Source: Sympetrum striolatum (Eukaryota; Arthropoda; Insecta; Odonata; Libellulidae). From it: DNA of 64,000 nt. Under the pieces are notes generated by a model. The model saw only the letters and a program-made list of their open reading frames with translations, was not told the origin of the DNA and did no database searches. The translations under genes were made by a program, and so were the position numbers. This document shows positions 1 through 12,387 of the stretch, one piece after another. The stretch covers positions 34,625,849 through 34,689,848 of the forward strand of contig OX388345.1 of NCBI GenBank assembly GCA_947579665.1, read 5' to 3'. How positions within the stretch are numbered: the stretch's first letter is position 1; every line of letters starts with the position of its first letter.

Positions 1-120
1 TGTTTCTCAAAATTCCTTCGACAGCTTAGGTCATTTCGCAAATTTGCTCCAACTGGGAATCGAACCCGGATCCGCTTTCAACGAGGCCGAAGCGTTGCCT
101 AGTTGGTCATCCGGTAGACC
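1..120 (-). mobile_element. tRNA-derived SINE (family A), 3' part cut by window edge
   Basis: Read on the minus strand, this holds a tRNA-like head with a clear RNA polymerase III box B (GGTTCGATTCC, plus-strand positions about 55-65) and a weaker box A-like segment about 35-40 bases upstream. Downstream of box B comes a block (GAAATGACCTAAGCTGTCGA) that recurs after the box B of the element at 23573. This shared non-tRNA block shows it is a SINE family member and not a tRNA gene. The acceptor-stem ends do not pair. The element runs off the window start, so its tail is not visible. Confidence 0.7.
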
Positions 121-125
121 CGAAA

Positions 126-915
126 ATTATTCTAATAAAAACTTCAAAGGCTAAATATCGCTACATTTAAAACTACGCATTTCAGAGAGATAAATGCGCA
201 ACTTTTAGTTACCTCCCAGTTGAGACCCCAATAGCGGATTTTGGTATGCATTTCATTACATTAAAAGGTACAAAGACCCTGTGATTAAGCAATCGAGTCG
301 ATCCCGCCTTTCCCGAAAACCGTGAATAATGGGTAACGTATGGCGGGTTGTCAGTAGTTTTGTCACCCGCTTCCCCCTCCACGCATTCCCGCTTTCGAAT
401 TGTAATTAGATGTCATCTGCGCACTTCTTTTCTCGCAGCCGTCCGCTCCTCGACAGCTCGGTGGCGTGGGAAAGGCGCCTTCAATGCAAATCGCCACCAA
501 TCGCTTCGAAATTCCGACTTTGGGAGCGACGGTCCTTGTGCGATTCATGCATAAGTGAAGGACGTGCTTGGAATGCCTCTTTCGCGAGAGTATATCGCTC
601 TTCGGATCCGAATCCGAGCCAAAGAAAGTTTTTATTTCCGATTCCGACCGCACGCCGGTGAAATAATCACTTCCTCCGAACCTACTTATCGTGGAATTGG
701 ATTGATAAACGGCGCTTATGCGTCCCTTATGCGATTGTGGTCGTGTGGTCGGTCGAGGATTTGCATTTCCGATGCCTTTCGGTAAATGTATATTGCGCAG
801 TTTATTTACTCTCCGTATTCATCATCCCACGTATCTTTCTCTATCTTTGTATTCAGTAGCTCTCTGAAGTGATGCGTTTTAAACGAATTGCTTAGCCTGC
901 GAAGATATTTCTCGC
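126..915. other. Unassigned stretch with a GC-richer patch (about 340-680)
   Basis: No gene is supported. Positions 340-680 are richer in GC than the surroundings and are open for 60-95 codons in several frames on both strands, as expected by chance at this composition. A pyrimidine run ending in CAG near 438 resembles a splice acceptor, but no reading frame of recognisable sequence follows it. Confidence 0.5.
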
Positions 916-1111
916 TTTAGAGGTTTGAGATCTCAAATAGCCGTCTTGGTCGGGTTCCTCGCCTCTTTCACCGGTATTCGGAGAAAACAGGAAGGGATCG
1001 CCGCACTGTATCTTCGAATACCGGTGAAAGAGGCGAGGAACGCCGACAAAGACCTATTGGAGATTTTACTGTGATTCATTAACGTCCGTGTTACAAATTT
1101 CCTCTCATTAC
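916..1111. mobile_element. Hairpin (foldback) element, copy 1, with 11-bp target-site duplication
   Basis: The core is a perfect 26-bp inverted repeat (955-980 with 1015-1040) around a 34-base loop, extended by an imperfect outer stem. The same outer sequences (start TTTAGAGGTTT, inner CGCCGACAAA, end near TTTCCT) occur in the element at 37745-38004, so this is a dispersed family. It is flanked by ATATTTCTCGC (905-915) and ATATTTTTCGC (1112-1122), 10 of 11 bases identical, which looks like a target-site duplication. No coding capacity is visible. Mobilisation by a Penelope-like or LINE machinery is inferred from the duplication length. Confidence 0.65.
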
Positions 1112-1122
1112 ATATTTTTCGC

Positions 1123-4100
1123 TGTTATTCGGAATAGCTAACGAATTTTTAATGAGTATGGGCACGCACAAAAATATACAATTGGTAAAAATTATTAAAT
1201 TAAAACTATAAGCGAGAAAGCCGTATCTCTTCAAGATGTTTATGTATACATTTTGGAGCCATTTTATTATTTTGAGAGGCAAAAAGAATGAGCAAACGAG
1301 GGATATTCTGGAGGAAATCTGTAGACTTTAGGAGAATATGTTGGATTTCGTCGCTTATGTTATGCATGATTAGATTTTACAATTGATTATTCATTTACGA
1401 CGATAACTTGTATTTCGGCCAGAATCAACGTTTCTCTATCTAAAGATCAAAGCTGTCAATCCAGGTAAATGGGAAAATGTTGGTTATAGCGACTTATGGC
1501 GCTCTAATTAAAGTCAAGCATTATTAAAGGGTTTAAAAATCTTGAGAAGTGAAATATTTGGATTTTGATTTCAATAGAGGTGCTATATTTGGGAAAAATC
1601 TTAAATTTTGAAATATGATATATGTATGCTTTGAGAACTCTATCTAACTACTTTACCGTTAACGTAAACCACACTCAAGTTTGATATTGTACTCTCTCAA
1701 GTCTCACAATGTTACATCTTGTCTTTCCTCATTCTTATTTATGAATATAAATAAATTATTAAATGACTACCTATTACACTCGTTCCAAGTGATCACTCTT
1801 TAACAAAGAAACATTAAGAATCAATGATTTTTAAATTATGTAATAAGTTTAAGATCATTAGATCTAATCCTAATGTGATCGATGTATAATTTTGCTTCAA
1901 TATTGCTACAGTTTGTCCTTTAAAACTTTCGTTCTGGTGATACGGTGCCTCAATCATAAGCTGGCAAAGTTGTTAGGAAAGTAGAATTTTCTGCCCAAAT
2001 TATATCAGCTCCCATTACTTGCTTCATTTACTGCGCCAGTTGAATTTTGTAGCTCAGCTCGCCTGAGTGTAGATTTCAAGTCGAAATAATCATAGAAATA
2101 TTTTCTCTGGAGATAGATCTTGTTGAAACTTCGTATGCTCTGTTGTAGAAATAGAAATTTCAACCAGGGCCCATTCAAATTCTAATATCGGTTTATAAAA
2201 ATTTTTACAGCTGGAATTGAAGGCCATTCAAAAGTCGAAAATTTTATTCTATGATCTTATTTTCGCATGTCTACTTGTTGAAACGTCATAAAAGTATTAA
2301 CCAAGAGCATCCTGTTACATCTTTTCGAAAAACAATGCCACTTCCTCTCAAGATATTCTTTAGCCCACTCGATGTAACCATAAACTCATATCACTTAACC
2401 GGTTGAAAATGCATGTTTTCTGGTGGAGTCTATTTGTGGCAGTGCTTGTTTCCAATTGCCAAGAGCAAGTGTATTTACCCCAAGAACATGTCGTTTGTCG
2501 AGAAGAGCCTGATTTAGCCCGTCCATTCTTCTACTGCGCCTTAATCTGACCTGGTATCCCTCCCACGCTCTGAGTGGACGTGGTAAATCAGGGGAATTTA
2601 ATTAAATGAGACGTTATAAGTGTGTCCGAGAGGCAAGGGATCCAATCAGAGAGGAAGCTCTCCCTGTACTGCGCGCCAGAAATACCTCGGCGTGAGATTT
2701 AGCAGCAGGATTGTTTATCCATTCCCATAATGATTGAAGCAGATCAAGATCCTCAAAGGAAATCAACTGGTGCTTTCAATTAGGGGTAATTGCTGTTGAA
2801 AGGTGGGCGGAGTTTCCAGTGTCTTTATTTAGAACGGATATTTGTATTTCAAAATTCATAAAATTTGGCTTCATTTCGGAGAATATGTTACTACAGATTG
2901 AAATATATTTTATTTAAACCGGTTGAAGGTATTTAATTGTGAGGTTGAATGAAAGGCTTTGGAATCACATGGGAAAAAGTAATCTTTTGTAGGGTTTCCT
3001 AGATGAATAAATGGGGCTTTACAATCTCTGTCCACACCGAACCGAAGAAGAATTACAAAGATTAATAACTGATCTCAATTTCCGATTTTCAAGCTAAAGA
3101 GTACCTATGTGATGTATTCTCAGACGTGGATAAATTTAATAATTAATAATAATAAAGTGTATTTGCTAAAAATGTTAACGAAAGGTTTTCTGTGAATTCT
3201 CTGAAAAATCATTTTTACTGATTATTTAACTATGAAGCGATAATTGTGTATACCACTTTCTGGTTATAAACTATATTTTTAAAGAATATTTAAACATTTT
3301 AAATATGCAGTAGTGATTGTTGTTAGAACCCTTAATTAACAAAAACTTAATCAACAAAAATAAAAATATATGCTATAGATTAATTTAGAAAATGTGTTAT
3401 GGCGAATTTAAAAGTAAGAAGTACTATTTAATTACCTAATTCTTGAGTTAATGCGAAAAAGTAGGAGTTCAGGTTTGTAGTTATTTATTTATTAATTGAA
3501 AAGATTTGGTCGAAGTTTCTTATTCTCGAATTGTTCCTTAAATTTATAATTTTCTTATCTTGAGAATCAAAATTATCTTTTGCTTGGGAACTTAGAACTC
3601 GCAATTTTTATCTTAGCTAAAGTATTTTGAAATTTCTTACTTCTTGACGTGTTAAAAACTTGAAAACTTATCATTTTCTCTTTATTAGTCTTTCTTTCTT
3701 TTTTTAAAAATAAATTCTTATTAACTCGAGTTCTATGTAGCGGTATATGTGTGTGGCGTGGTTGCGAAACTTCGATATTCAGTTTTCTAATTTTTTATAA
3801 ACAAAAGCCCATTGAGTTAAACGGCCTGACATGGTCCACTATTTTTAAGCAAAGAACGTGCCCTGAAAGATTCGTGGGAATCCGTTTGTTAATTACCCAT
3901 TAACCCTTATCGCTACAAATTTTCATTTCTCGAAATCGTTTGGCATCAAGTCAAGGGTTACCATAATCCAATCGCAATAATATTTAGTAGGTTAATTTAT
4001 GAGATCAAATAGAAAAAATTAGAGGGTATGCGTAATTGAATTCGCAAAAAAATTTCCATTACTTCTTGGGACACCCTAATGTACACACTCCTAAAAATTC

Positions 4101-6343
4101 TCAACGAGCGTCCTTTTTTTACTCATCGAATGTTGACCTCACCCATTTCATTCTCTAACAACTTTGAGCCTTTGTCTATTCGTCTTTTCCCTAACATACT
4201 TTTTCAAATGCATTAGGCAATACCTCCCCTGCCAGCATCCAACCATCCGTTGGCTCTTTCCCCGTTACATTTCTTCGACCAAAACCCGTTTCTCTTCCAC
4301 CTGATTTCGCACAAGATCAATCAAGGATGATTCACCATGTCTTTCTGCGGTTTACTTTTCCTCAAACCTTCCGAGAATTGAGGAATATTCTCACAGTGAT
4401 GAATTTCGAAGAATGAAGATTCTTTCTTTGTTTCGAAAATTCCGTCGGGCAGATTCAAATCGCATTTTCCTCTTTGGACTGAAAAAGGATATCGAATGAG
4501 AATTCAGCGAAAAACATACTGTAGATATTTCTTAGAAAGATGAATTTCTACCTGCTTAATCACAATATCTTGCTCACTGAATGCAGGATTCAACCAATTT
4601 GCCGCTTCCAGTGTTACTACAAAGTATATCTCTTTTTGATGCTGTCAAGGAAATCACGAGTTGATTCTTAGCAAAGATTTCATAGAGTCAGCTTTAGCTT
4701 ACGCATTTTTCGGTTAACGAAGGATTTTTTCCCTGTCTATTGGAATCAGCTAACGAATTATTTGGCTAATTTGTGCTTTTGTTCTTGTTCACTTGTAAAT
4801 GAATTAGCGAGCCTTGTATTTTCATTTATTTACGTGTATTTTACATTTGTTTTGCAGCACATGAGAAATAGATTTTTGGTTAAAGATATTATGTACTAAT
4901 GTAGGAGATACCGGTGGAAATCTTAATTATTCTTGGTATCACAAAAATACCTCTACCTAATATTTGGCCTTGAATAGCGTGACTTTTTTCTATCCTTTGA
5001 AAGGAATTTTGCGAGGAGAGCATCGTTTCTTACTTCTTACCTACAGCTTATTCTAATTCTGTGTTCTAAACTATCTTACGCCGTTTTTGGGGTATATGGA
5101 CTTTAACATACACCTTCACCAGGTAAAATCAGCAAACATTCCACGAATATTATCGTACATAACGTATTTAGAGTCATAAATTGCCAATCTTCATTATTCA
5201 AAATATTCAGATTATATTATTTATTCCTTCATGGTGTTATTATGAAAAGATTGAATAGAGTAATTGAAAATCACCATCAGCATAACGATATAAAAATCTT
5301 ACTGTTTAAAGATAAAAAAACAGATGCTCTAGTATTGCAGAAATATCCTCATTGATGCAAGATATCGAGCGTTAAGTTTGTATTCAGCTATGACGTTGGT
5401 GATCCTCCCTTAATCGCCCAAATGAAAAAAATAGAAAGTTCAATCATGAAAGATCTAAATGATTCTACATAAAATCATAATTTGATTCTTCTTTAGCTTC
5501 CTCTCACGTTGTCATAAACTGATATTAGTGTTAAGTAAGTTAAGTGTTGCATCAACATTAACCGTTAGCTAACCAAGAGCTAACCGCATTATATTTATCG
5601 TAGATTAAGTCATGTTTAGTTTCCCAATATAACTGGTGTTTACGAAACAAAATATACCCTGTCACGAACCAGTGGCTTTAAATGTCAATTAATGTCGTCT
5701 TAAAATAGTGTAACTAGTGATAGTTATATATAGTAATACAAACTTGCGAGAAATCAGTATCGAGTTTGTGGTGTATGAATATACATACTTCTGTCTGAGA
5801 AGTAGAATTTATTGCTTCCTTCATAGTAACAACAATAGAACATATACTCGTATGGTACATAATTATGGAAAGCCCAAGGTAATTTATGAATTTAACTAAT
5901 TCTTTCGGGACTTGACCAATGTGTCTAAAAGTTTGATAAATATTTAAACATTCTTGCAGCATACAGTGACCATTCATGTGAGAATGTGATCAATGATAAA
6001 AGTTTCGAAAATGATGAGATAAAACCCAGAGACCAGTTATTTTATCGAGGTATAGCCGTTGGTGTAATAGTCGAGCAGTTATTACATTACATTATATACG
6101 GAAAATAGGGTACTCGTATCAAACGTAGATGGATTGCTTCAATATGCATATGAAAGTTTGTCACACTCGTTTATTCTACACTACTTAGTTTTCTGATTCA
6201 ATTTTGATGGTATGTATTAGAACGAGAGCATCAGGCCTGTGAACTAAATTTATCAACCTTTGCGTAGAACTTCAAATGAGAAATTCATTTGCGTTTCATA
6301 GCAAACTCACTTCATACTAAAAAATCTGATGTGGCCAGCACAT
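1123..6343. other. AT-rich unassigned DNA
   Basis: No gene, RNA gene or clear repeat was recognised. Composition is uniformly AT-rich with frequent stops in all six frames; the longest open frames are under 90 codons and resemble nothing known to me. Confidence 0.5.
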
Positions 6344-6473
6344 GACTTTCTCCATATATAAGATGTAAATACTTATCTACGACAGTAATTTCGAACTCTA
6401 AACATTATAAATAATCTTGTTCGGGATATGCTGGATGAAAAACGATGAAACTGGCCTTTCGCCCATAGAGCCC

Positions 6474-7106
6474 AGAGCGCCCACAAAGTACATAATCAGC
6501 AACTTCCGGTTTATCAGTTTTTCAGGAATAACTCCTAAACAATCAGTGATACGAAAATATCTTTCATACAAAAGTTATAGTAAATTTTATTTCCTAAAAC
6601 ATTTATAAATAATAGTATATACCTAAATATCATATTTATGGAGATATTTTGAAAACCGGAAATGAGCTTTGAAGAATGAAGCCCAACTTCCGGTTAACCG
6701 ATTTACTCCAAAAACTAATCAACTCTAAAGACTGTAATAGAAGTACTACATATGAAATTTTGTGTTGATCCGCCAAATAGTTTTCATGTTAGAGCGCCCA
6801 CAAAGTACATAATCATTTTCTTCCGGTTTATCAGTGTTTCACGAATAACTCCTAATCAACCGGTGATACAAAAATATGTTAAATACAAAAGTTATAGTAA
6901 ATTACATTATCTAAAACTTTTATAAGTAATACAATATACGTATATATCATATTTATGGAGATATTTTGAAAACCGGAAATGAGCTTTAATGAATAAAGCT
7001 CGACTTCCGGTTGACCGATTTACTCCAAAAACTAATCAACTCTGACAGCACACACCAAACTTCATATATGAAGTTTGGTGTTGATACAACCTATAGTTTT
7101 CACGTT
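6474..7106. repeat. Imperfect tandem duplication, two units of about 317 bp
   Basis: Unit 1 is 6474-6790 and unit 2 is 6791-7106; both begin AGAGCGCCCACAAAGTACAT, and the start of a third unit is visible at 7107 before the CA run. Both units carry several ACTTCCGGTT or inverse motifs and end in ...TTTTCATGTTAG or ...TTTTCACGTTAG. They differ by scattered substitutions and short indels, so the duplication is old. Confidence 0.85.
7053..7080. repeat. Perfect 28-bp palindrome
   Basis: The half-site CACCAAACTTCATA is followed directly by its exact reverse complement. It lies at the end of the second 317-bp unit; the equivalent place in unit 1 is degenerate, so either the palindrome was restored in unit 2 or it decayed in unit 1. 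Confidence 0.9.
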
Positions 7107-7120
7107 AGAGCGTCCACTAT

Positions 7121-7126
7121 CACACA

Positions 7127-7169
<43 letters not shown>

Positions 7170-7171
7170 AC
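7121..7171. repeat. CA microsatellite
   Basis: About 25 CA units interrupted twice by TA. It sits inside the nonautonomous element, directly after the truncated third tandem unit. Confidence 0.95.
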
Positions 7172-7301
7172 AGACATCATTCCGAAAATGGTCAAAACGT
7201 GTTCTAGGGACCCCAAAACATGTATTTCCGTTGAAATCTCGAAGTCGAATTTTTTCATGAAAACAATACTTTCTCTATACTTCGTATATGGAGAAAGTAA
7301 A

Positions 7302-9498
7302 AAGAAGTGTACCCCCGAAGAAAATTTATTTATTTAAATTCTACCAACACGGCCAAAATAACTATAAATTGATCGTTTAAATAGATAAACAGTTTATTTT
7401 ACACTGATTTAAGAGCTCCTAACATTGTTTCTTATAATTTCGATGCAAATTGTTACCAAGATTGTGTATCGTAGTCAGAAAGAGGTTTGGCTCTCAAGGC
7501 CCACTGGGGCGCATGCAAAAGATCTTTTTCATCCTTAAAACTTGCCAAAAACTAAATAAGGAGCACCAACTCTGAGAAACGATTTAATGGATTAGCTCAT
7601 ACTCTCATTCATGAATGCATTTAGTCACTACTTATAGCATTCTCTTAACCCTAGCTTACAAGCCAAGATAATTAACTATCAGGCTATAAAATGTAAACAA
7701 AAAATCATGGAGCTAGACAAGTAATTTCTTTCATTCAGACTCATTTTCATCACTTATTATTGTTCCTTAAATATAAGCTCCATTAAAGTGTAGTTATCTT
7801 GATAAAAAATCTTTTTTTTATAAATCCCAACGGAAATCCCCATAAGGTTTTTCTCTGTCAACCCCAGTGATAAATGCATTGAACTGCAAATTTCATTCAC
7901 ATAAGAACTACAAATATGATCCTACAGGCAGTACAATATTTATGTGAATATTCTGTGGCTGAAGATCCAATTCTTCATTAGAAAGAACCCTGTTCATGTT
8001 CAAAGTCACTGCCCACGCCCTTATCGTAAAGTGAAAAACAAACGCTCGATGGTATTTATCGAATTTCCCGAAACGTGCGTCATTGGGCGACTTATTTCCG
8101 TAAGAGGCTGATATTTGCGGGGAATTGCTCTGTGGAGAGTAGCTCTGTTACGGATCAATTAGATCCTCTGCTGACACTTGTCCGTTAATCACGATACATC
8201 CGGAGGCAGCTGAAAAAAGAGGGCTGAGAATATCAACATCTCCTATGGGAAAGAACGAGGAACATTCTGTAAATTTCTATTTGCCTAGCAGAAGGCCCAA
8301 TACAACGAAATATTCTACGATTCACCTCAGCTAGGACGAAGAAGAAAAGTTATGCAGAAACTGTGATAAATACGAACAAAATATATTTTCCTGCACATAA
8401 TTAGTTTGATTCTAGGGGTGAAGAAAGGAGAATTCATTGAAAAGCTGTGGTTATGGCTATTAACGTCTCCTTCGATACTGAATATTCCATGTACAGCCAT
8501 GTTTAACAAGAGAAAATTAATATCGACTTGAAAAAGTACATCCAGCATGAAAATTTTATTTAAATTTCTTTATATGTAACTGAAATACAAAGAAAGTACT
8601 GATTCATAAATCGCACTGCTCCTTAACAGAGAAATTTTATCAACAATTTCTTCTTTATCTACAAGTGATTTTAGTAATTTAAAATTGAAGATGGGCTTTT
8701 GGAATTATCAATAAATTTTCTATAATAATATCATAAGTATTCCTAACCTTGATATTTATAATTTCACAGCAAAATCTATTCTTAAATACACAATTTACTT
8801 AAATTATTGTAAAAGTAAAATAATCTAATATTCGTCTTCCAATTAATTATCATTTGAAACGGCTTATTTTTTAAAAGAAACTATTTCCTAATTAATAATT
8901 TATAAACATTTCTAATATACCGCATTTAAAAAATTACCCTTACCTCAAAAGGAGTTGTTTTTCTCAAAAAGGATTCTTCATCTTTTCTGTTAAAAGACGT
9001 ATTTTTTATAATCTATAGAACAAGCCTTTACTATGTGGAACCCCATAACAAGTAAAATAAAATCATTAAGTAAAATTCCACTTCAGAACATTTATTAAAA
9101 CGAGCGGTTTTGAACAAAGCTAGTTCTAACTTAACTAATATATCTTTTAATGGATACTTGAATTTATTGAGACACTAATATTAGTATGAATACATTCCGT
9201 TTTAGGAAATAAATTGAAATCCAACAGAGCAATCACTTAATTATTTTAATAACTTTAGAATCACTTGATTGATGAACTGTAATATTTATAACGTTTAATC
9301 GTGTAAGGTATGTAATTTGTTTGTGTGATCCAAAAGAACTATTTACTACAAATAGCAATGATTAAAAAAGACTCGACTACTAAAGGCAGATTGCCCGTTG
9401 ATGGTTATCAAAATCATTCTCGTAGATGGATAGAAGTCAAAAGTAATTTTCTTTTAATTTCATTTGTAGCTTTTATAATTAAATATATATATTTAATA

Positions 9499-9499
<1 letters not shown>
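7302..9499. other. AT-rich unassigned DNA
   Basis: Nothing recognisable. Short open frames (up to 73 codons) lack family features, and no repeat or RNA structure stands out. Confidence 0.5.

Positions 9500-9548
<49 letters not shown>
9500..9548. repeat. AT microsatellite
   Basis: A long alternating TA tract, ending in AATATATAA. The open frame across it encodes only Ile/Tyr alternation and is not a gene. Confidence 0.95.
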
Positions 9549-9588
9549 AAATAACTAAAAATAAAGCTTGAATTTTCAAGCAGGTCTA

Positions 9589-9664
9589 ATTATTATTAAT
9601 ATTCGACCCTTTATTAGGCAAGGTTATGCTAGATTGGGCCTCTCTTTCACCTAACCTTGTATGT
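9589..9664 (-). mobile_element. 3' end of a non-LTR retrotransposon (family B)
   Basis: On the minus strand this reads ACAAGGTTAGGTG, then GAGAGGCCCA, then AATAAAGGGTCGAATA followed by TAATAATAA. The polyadenylation-like AATAAA and a short A/T tail repeat mark the 3' end of a LINE-type element. The same sequence, better preserved, lies at 16588-16676 in the same orientation. Only the last 70 or so bases are present, typical of 5'-truncated copies. Confidence 0.65.
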
Positions 9665-10604
9665 TATTTATACTTACGTACTTATTATATAAAATACATA
9701 AGAAGAATTTAAATATCGAGGAAAAAATAACAAAATTCAATATATAATCCGCAGCGTTGTATCCGTTGCAGACATTTAGACTCCATCGCCTTTGGGCTCA
9801 TCTTAAATCTTATTTATCATTGAATACTTTAATTTAATCGTATATTTACTTTTATTCTATGCTATATCGTGTATTTATTGAGAAGGAAGTCGCACGTCAA
9901 CCGTCCGATATAAAAAACCCATAATTAATGAACGACTTCGATTCCAAGCCAGACAGTGTCGAAATTATTGGGGATGACGTGCTTTGTGACTCTTGATATT
10001 TTCACCGAATCATCGGCGTGTTGAACTTTTCGATCGGCCTAATCGCCTGATGTGTTGAACTTTTTTCTAACCCTTGGTTACAATCACTTGCAGCGCTGCG
10101 CAGCTGATGCGTCGGTCGGCCCCACCCGAATCGACCCCATTTGACGCACACAAAAATGGCGGCCACTTCAACATGAAGAAAGGGGAGAGAACGGAAGAAA
10201 ATGGAGGAATGGAAGAAGTAATCTAAACAATTATAGCCTGCAGCTGTGAACAGGGCCTTGGGAAATGGAGAAAGGTCCCGAGAGGAAGTGAGTAGACAAA
10301 AAAATAAAATTTTAAAGATATGTTGAAATCCTTATTACGCATGGAGTGTTATTAATGAAGCCGCATCATTGGATGTCTTGCGCCATTGTCGATTGAAAGA
10401 AAGGTCAAATCCGGAGGACCTAAGCTTGAAGGTTCCATCGTTTGCTTCAGTAGCGGAATTTTATTCCTATTTCGCTAGGGTTAATTCCTTACGAATTTAA
10501 GATCTTATATTACTTAAAATAAAATACCATTTTAGAGTTAAAAAAGTAGAGATTTCGATACGCTTGGAATCAGATTCTTTGGTGATCTTTAAGATTAAGT
10601 CGTT
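9665..10604. other. Unassigned DNA, moderately GC-rich around 10080-10270
   Basis: No gene or repeat is supported. The block near 10080-10160 is GC-richer but has no coherent open frame. Confidence 0.45.
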
Positions 10605-10866
10605 GAACCATATTTTTCCAAAGTGGTCCATCTAGATTTACAAGGGGTCCATGAAAAGGAGAAAAAATAGGGGGTCCAAGTTTTTATTTTTAATTTTGGA
10701 GTGTTTTAAAGTTTTTGGAAGACATAGATCACAATTAAAAAGATAATATAATCAAATGGAAACGAGATATGGCTTTTAAATAAGAAAATTCAATTTTAGG
10801 CAGGCTCGGGGGTTCGAGGGAAACTGAAAGGGGTCCGCGGGAAAAATGTTTGGGAACCTATGCTTT
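10605..10866. mobile_element. hAT-like nonautonomous remnant
   Basis: The right end, read inverted, is CATAGGTTCCCAAACATTTT followed by CCCGCGGACCCC. This recalls hAT-type ends in which a CAGTGGTTC-like terminus is followed by GTGGTCCGCGGACCCC. The left end (TTTTTCCAAAGTGGTCCATC, then GGGGTCCATG) is a partial inverse of it. There is no transposase frame. Clean terminal repeats and the expected 8-bp target duplication were not found, so the class call is tentative. Confidence 0.45.
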
Positions 10867-12324
10867 AGACGAAAGTCGTATATTTTCCTAAAATTTTCAG
10901 AAACCTTTCTAAAAGAAAGCTGTCGTCCCTAAACAAAATTGCATAAAACATATAGTCACACGTAATTTATATCATTATAAAATTATCTAGATTTAATTTC
11001 ATTATTAAAAAGAATTAAAATTCTTTTCGCAACCACTTTCAAGCAGTGATTGTGTCATTCGAAATAAATAAACCCAACTACGAATGGAGAGGAATATGAA
11101 CTGAGCTTTTTTTAAAAGATTTATCAAGTCTCCGAGAGAGATATCATGAATTACTTTAATAGTGAACTTTTAACAATTTTTTCATCCTAATAAGATACAG
11201 AAATTATTGTATATGAGACTTGGTTGTTTATTTCGTTCATAAGCATCTAATCAAAGTTGTGCGACATTTTACGGAATATAGTATTTTTCAAAAATTTGGT
11301 TTGTAAGTTTTGCCCGTTATAAGTAATGTTTGGATATTTAGACCTCTATTTTACCGTATTGTGAAATCATTTTATATAATCAGTAAAACGTCACAAAAAT
11401 CATGAAATGTCACATGCATACATGAGGCGTTTTATTAGTATTTTGTTTATTGATTTTACGACAAATATCAGTGGCTAATATGTTATCAAATCCTGTTATT
11501 TTAACTCATACGTACGTTAATTTATTATTATGTTATCTCTTCCAAATTGCAGGCTCTCAGAAACAGTAGATCGCTTACAGATCTTATACAGATTTTGTGC
11601 ATTGATTAGAAAGAATCGGCTAGTAGTCAAAGAGAAAAACGTCGAAGATATATTTTTGCATACTCAATGAACGATTGTAATTCGGAAAGTAGATAATGAA
11701 TAAAATCGATAAAAATTATCAATTCTCCTTTTCATCTCCGGAATTAATGTTTCGCAACGGAAATATATATATATCTTATTATAAATGAATTATTATAACA
11801 GCAGATGAGGCGAACAATGAGCTCGTATATTTCGGAGTTATCTCAGAGTATTTGAGTAGGACTAGTCCACGCTCAAGGATGAAATTCCATATGACATACA
11901 ATTCTATTTGTCTACCCTTGAAAAGAGTGGTCACATTCATCGTGTGTGGTCGTAGAATTGCTCTTTATAAGGATAAACCCAGGAATGACGTTTCCAATGG
12001 AAAATTTAAGGGGCATTAGGATCACTGGAAACTACCGATCACTTTGGTCGCCTACGTCTTCGCGTCTGGTAAGCGAGGGAGTCCAGGAAACGAGTGACAA
12101 TCGGATAGCTTTCCTGAGAAGTGAGTCTTTTGCGTAGGAATATTATTGCGTGCATGAATCATTTCATTGTTTTGAGGAGAAAATCGTACCAGTCTGTCAA
12201 TACCAATGACGTGAATGGAGGAATCAACGAAATGAGCCTGTTAATCGTTTTTATACTGCCGTTGATTTCGGGATATAATGAAACTGATTCGAACATACAC
12301 TACCTTGATTTAAGGAATGTAAAT
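10867..12324. other. AT-rich unassigned DNA
   Basis: No gene recognised. Open frames at 11946-12330 are short, overlapping and without family features. Confidence 0.45.
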
Positions 12325-12387
12325 GTATAAGTAGGTTACTCCAATAAACGACTGAGAAATAAAAATGTTTCTCAGTTGAACTTATAC
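12325..12387. repeat. Small two-step inverted repeat
   Basis: An outer pair (GTATAAGT 12325-12332 with ACTTATAC 12380-12387) encloses an inner 9-bp pair (ACTGAGAAA 12351-12359 with TTTCTCAGT 12368-12376) around an 8-base loop. It could be a small decayed hairpin element or chance. Confidence 0.5.

Larger units (their letters stand above)
6344..7301. mobile_element. Nonautonomous element with inverted ends and internal tandem repeat
   Basis: The left end (GACTTTCTCCATATATA at 6344) matches the inverse of the right end (7267-7299), which is itself an imperfect palindrome built from ACTTTCTC and GGAGAAAGT. Between them lie two copies of a 317-bp unit and a CA microsatellite. The interior has no transposase-like frame. 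Short open frames over the CA run only encode His/Thr repeats. The class is uncertain. I recall similar ends, with a CA/GT run and an ACTTTCTC palindrome, as common insect repeats, but that is memory and not a search result. Confidence 0.55.

Noticed and set aside
7011..7337. His/Thr-repeat protein frame
   Set aside because: It is the translation of the CA microsatellite.
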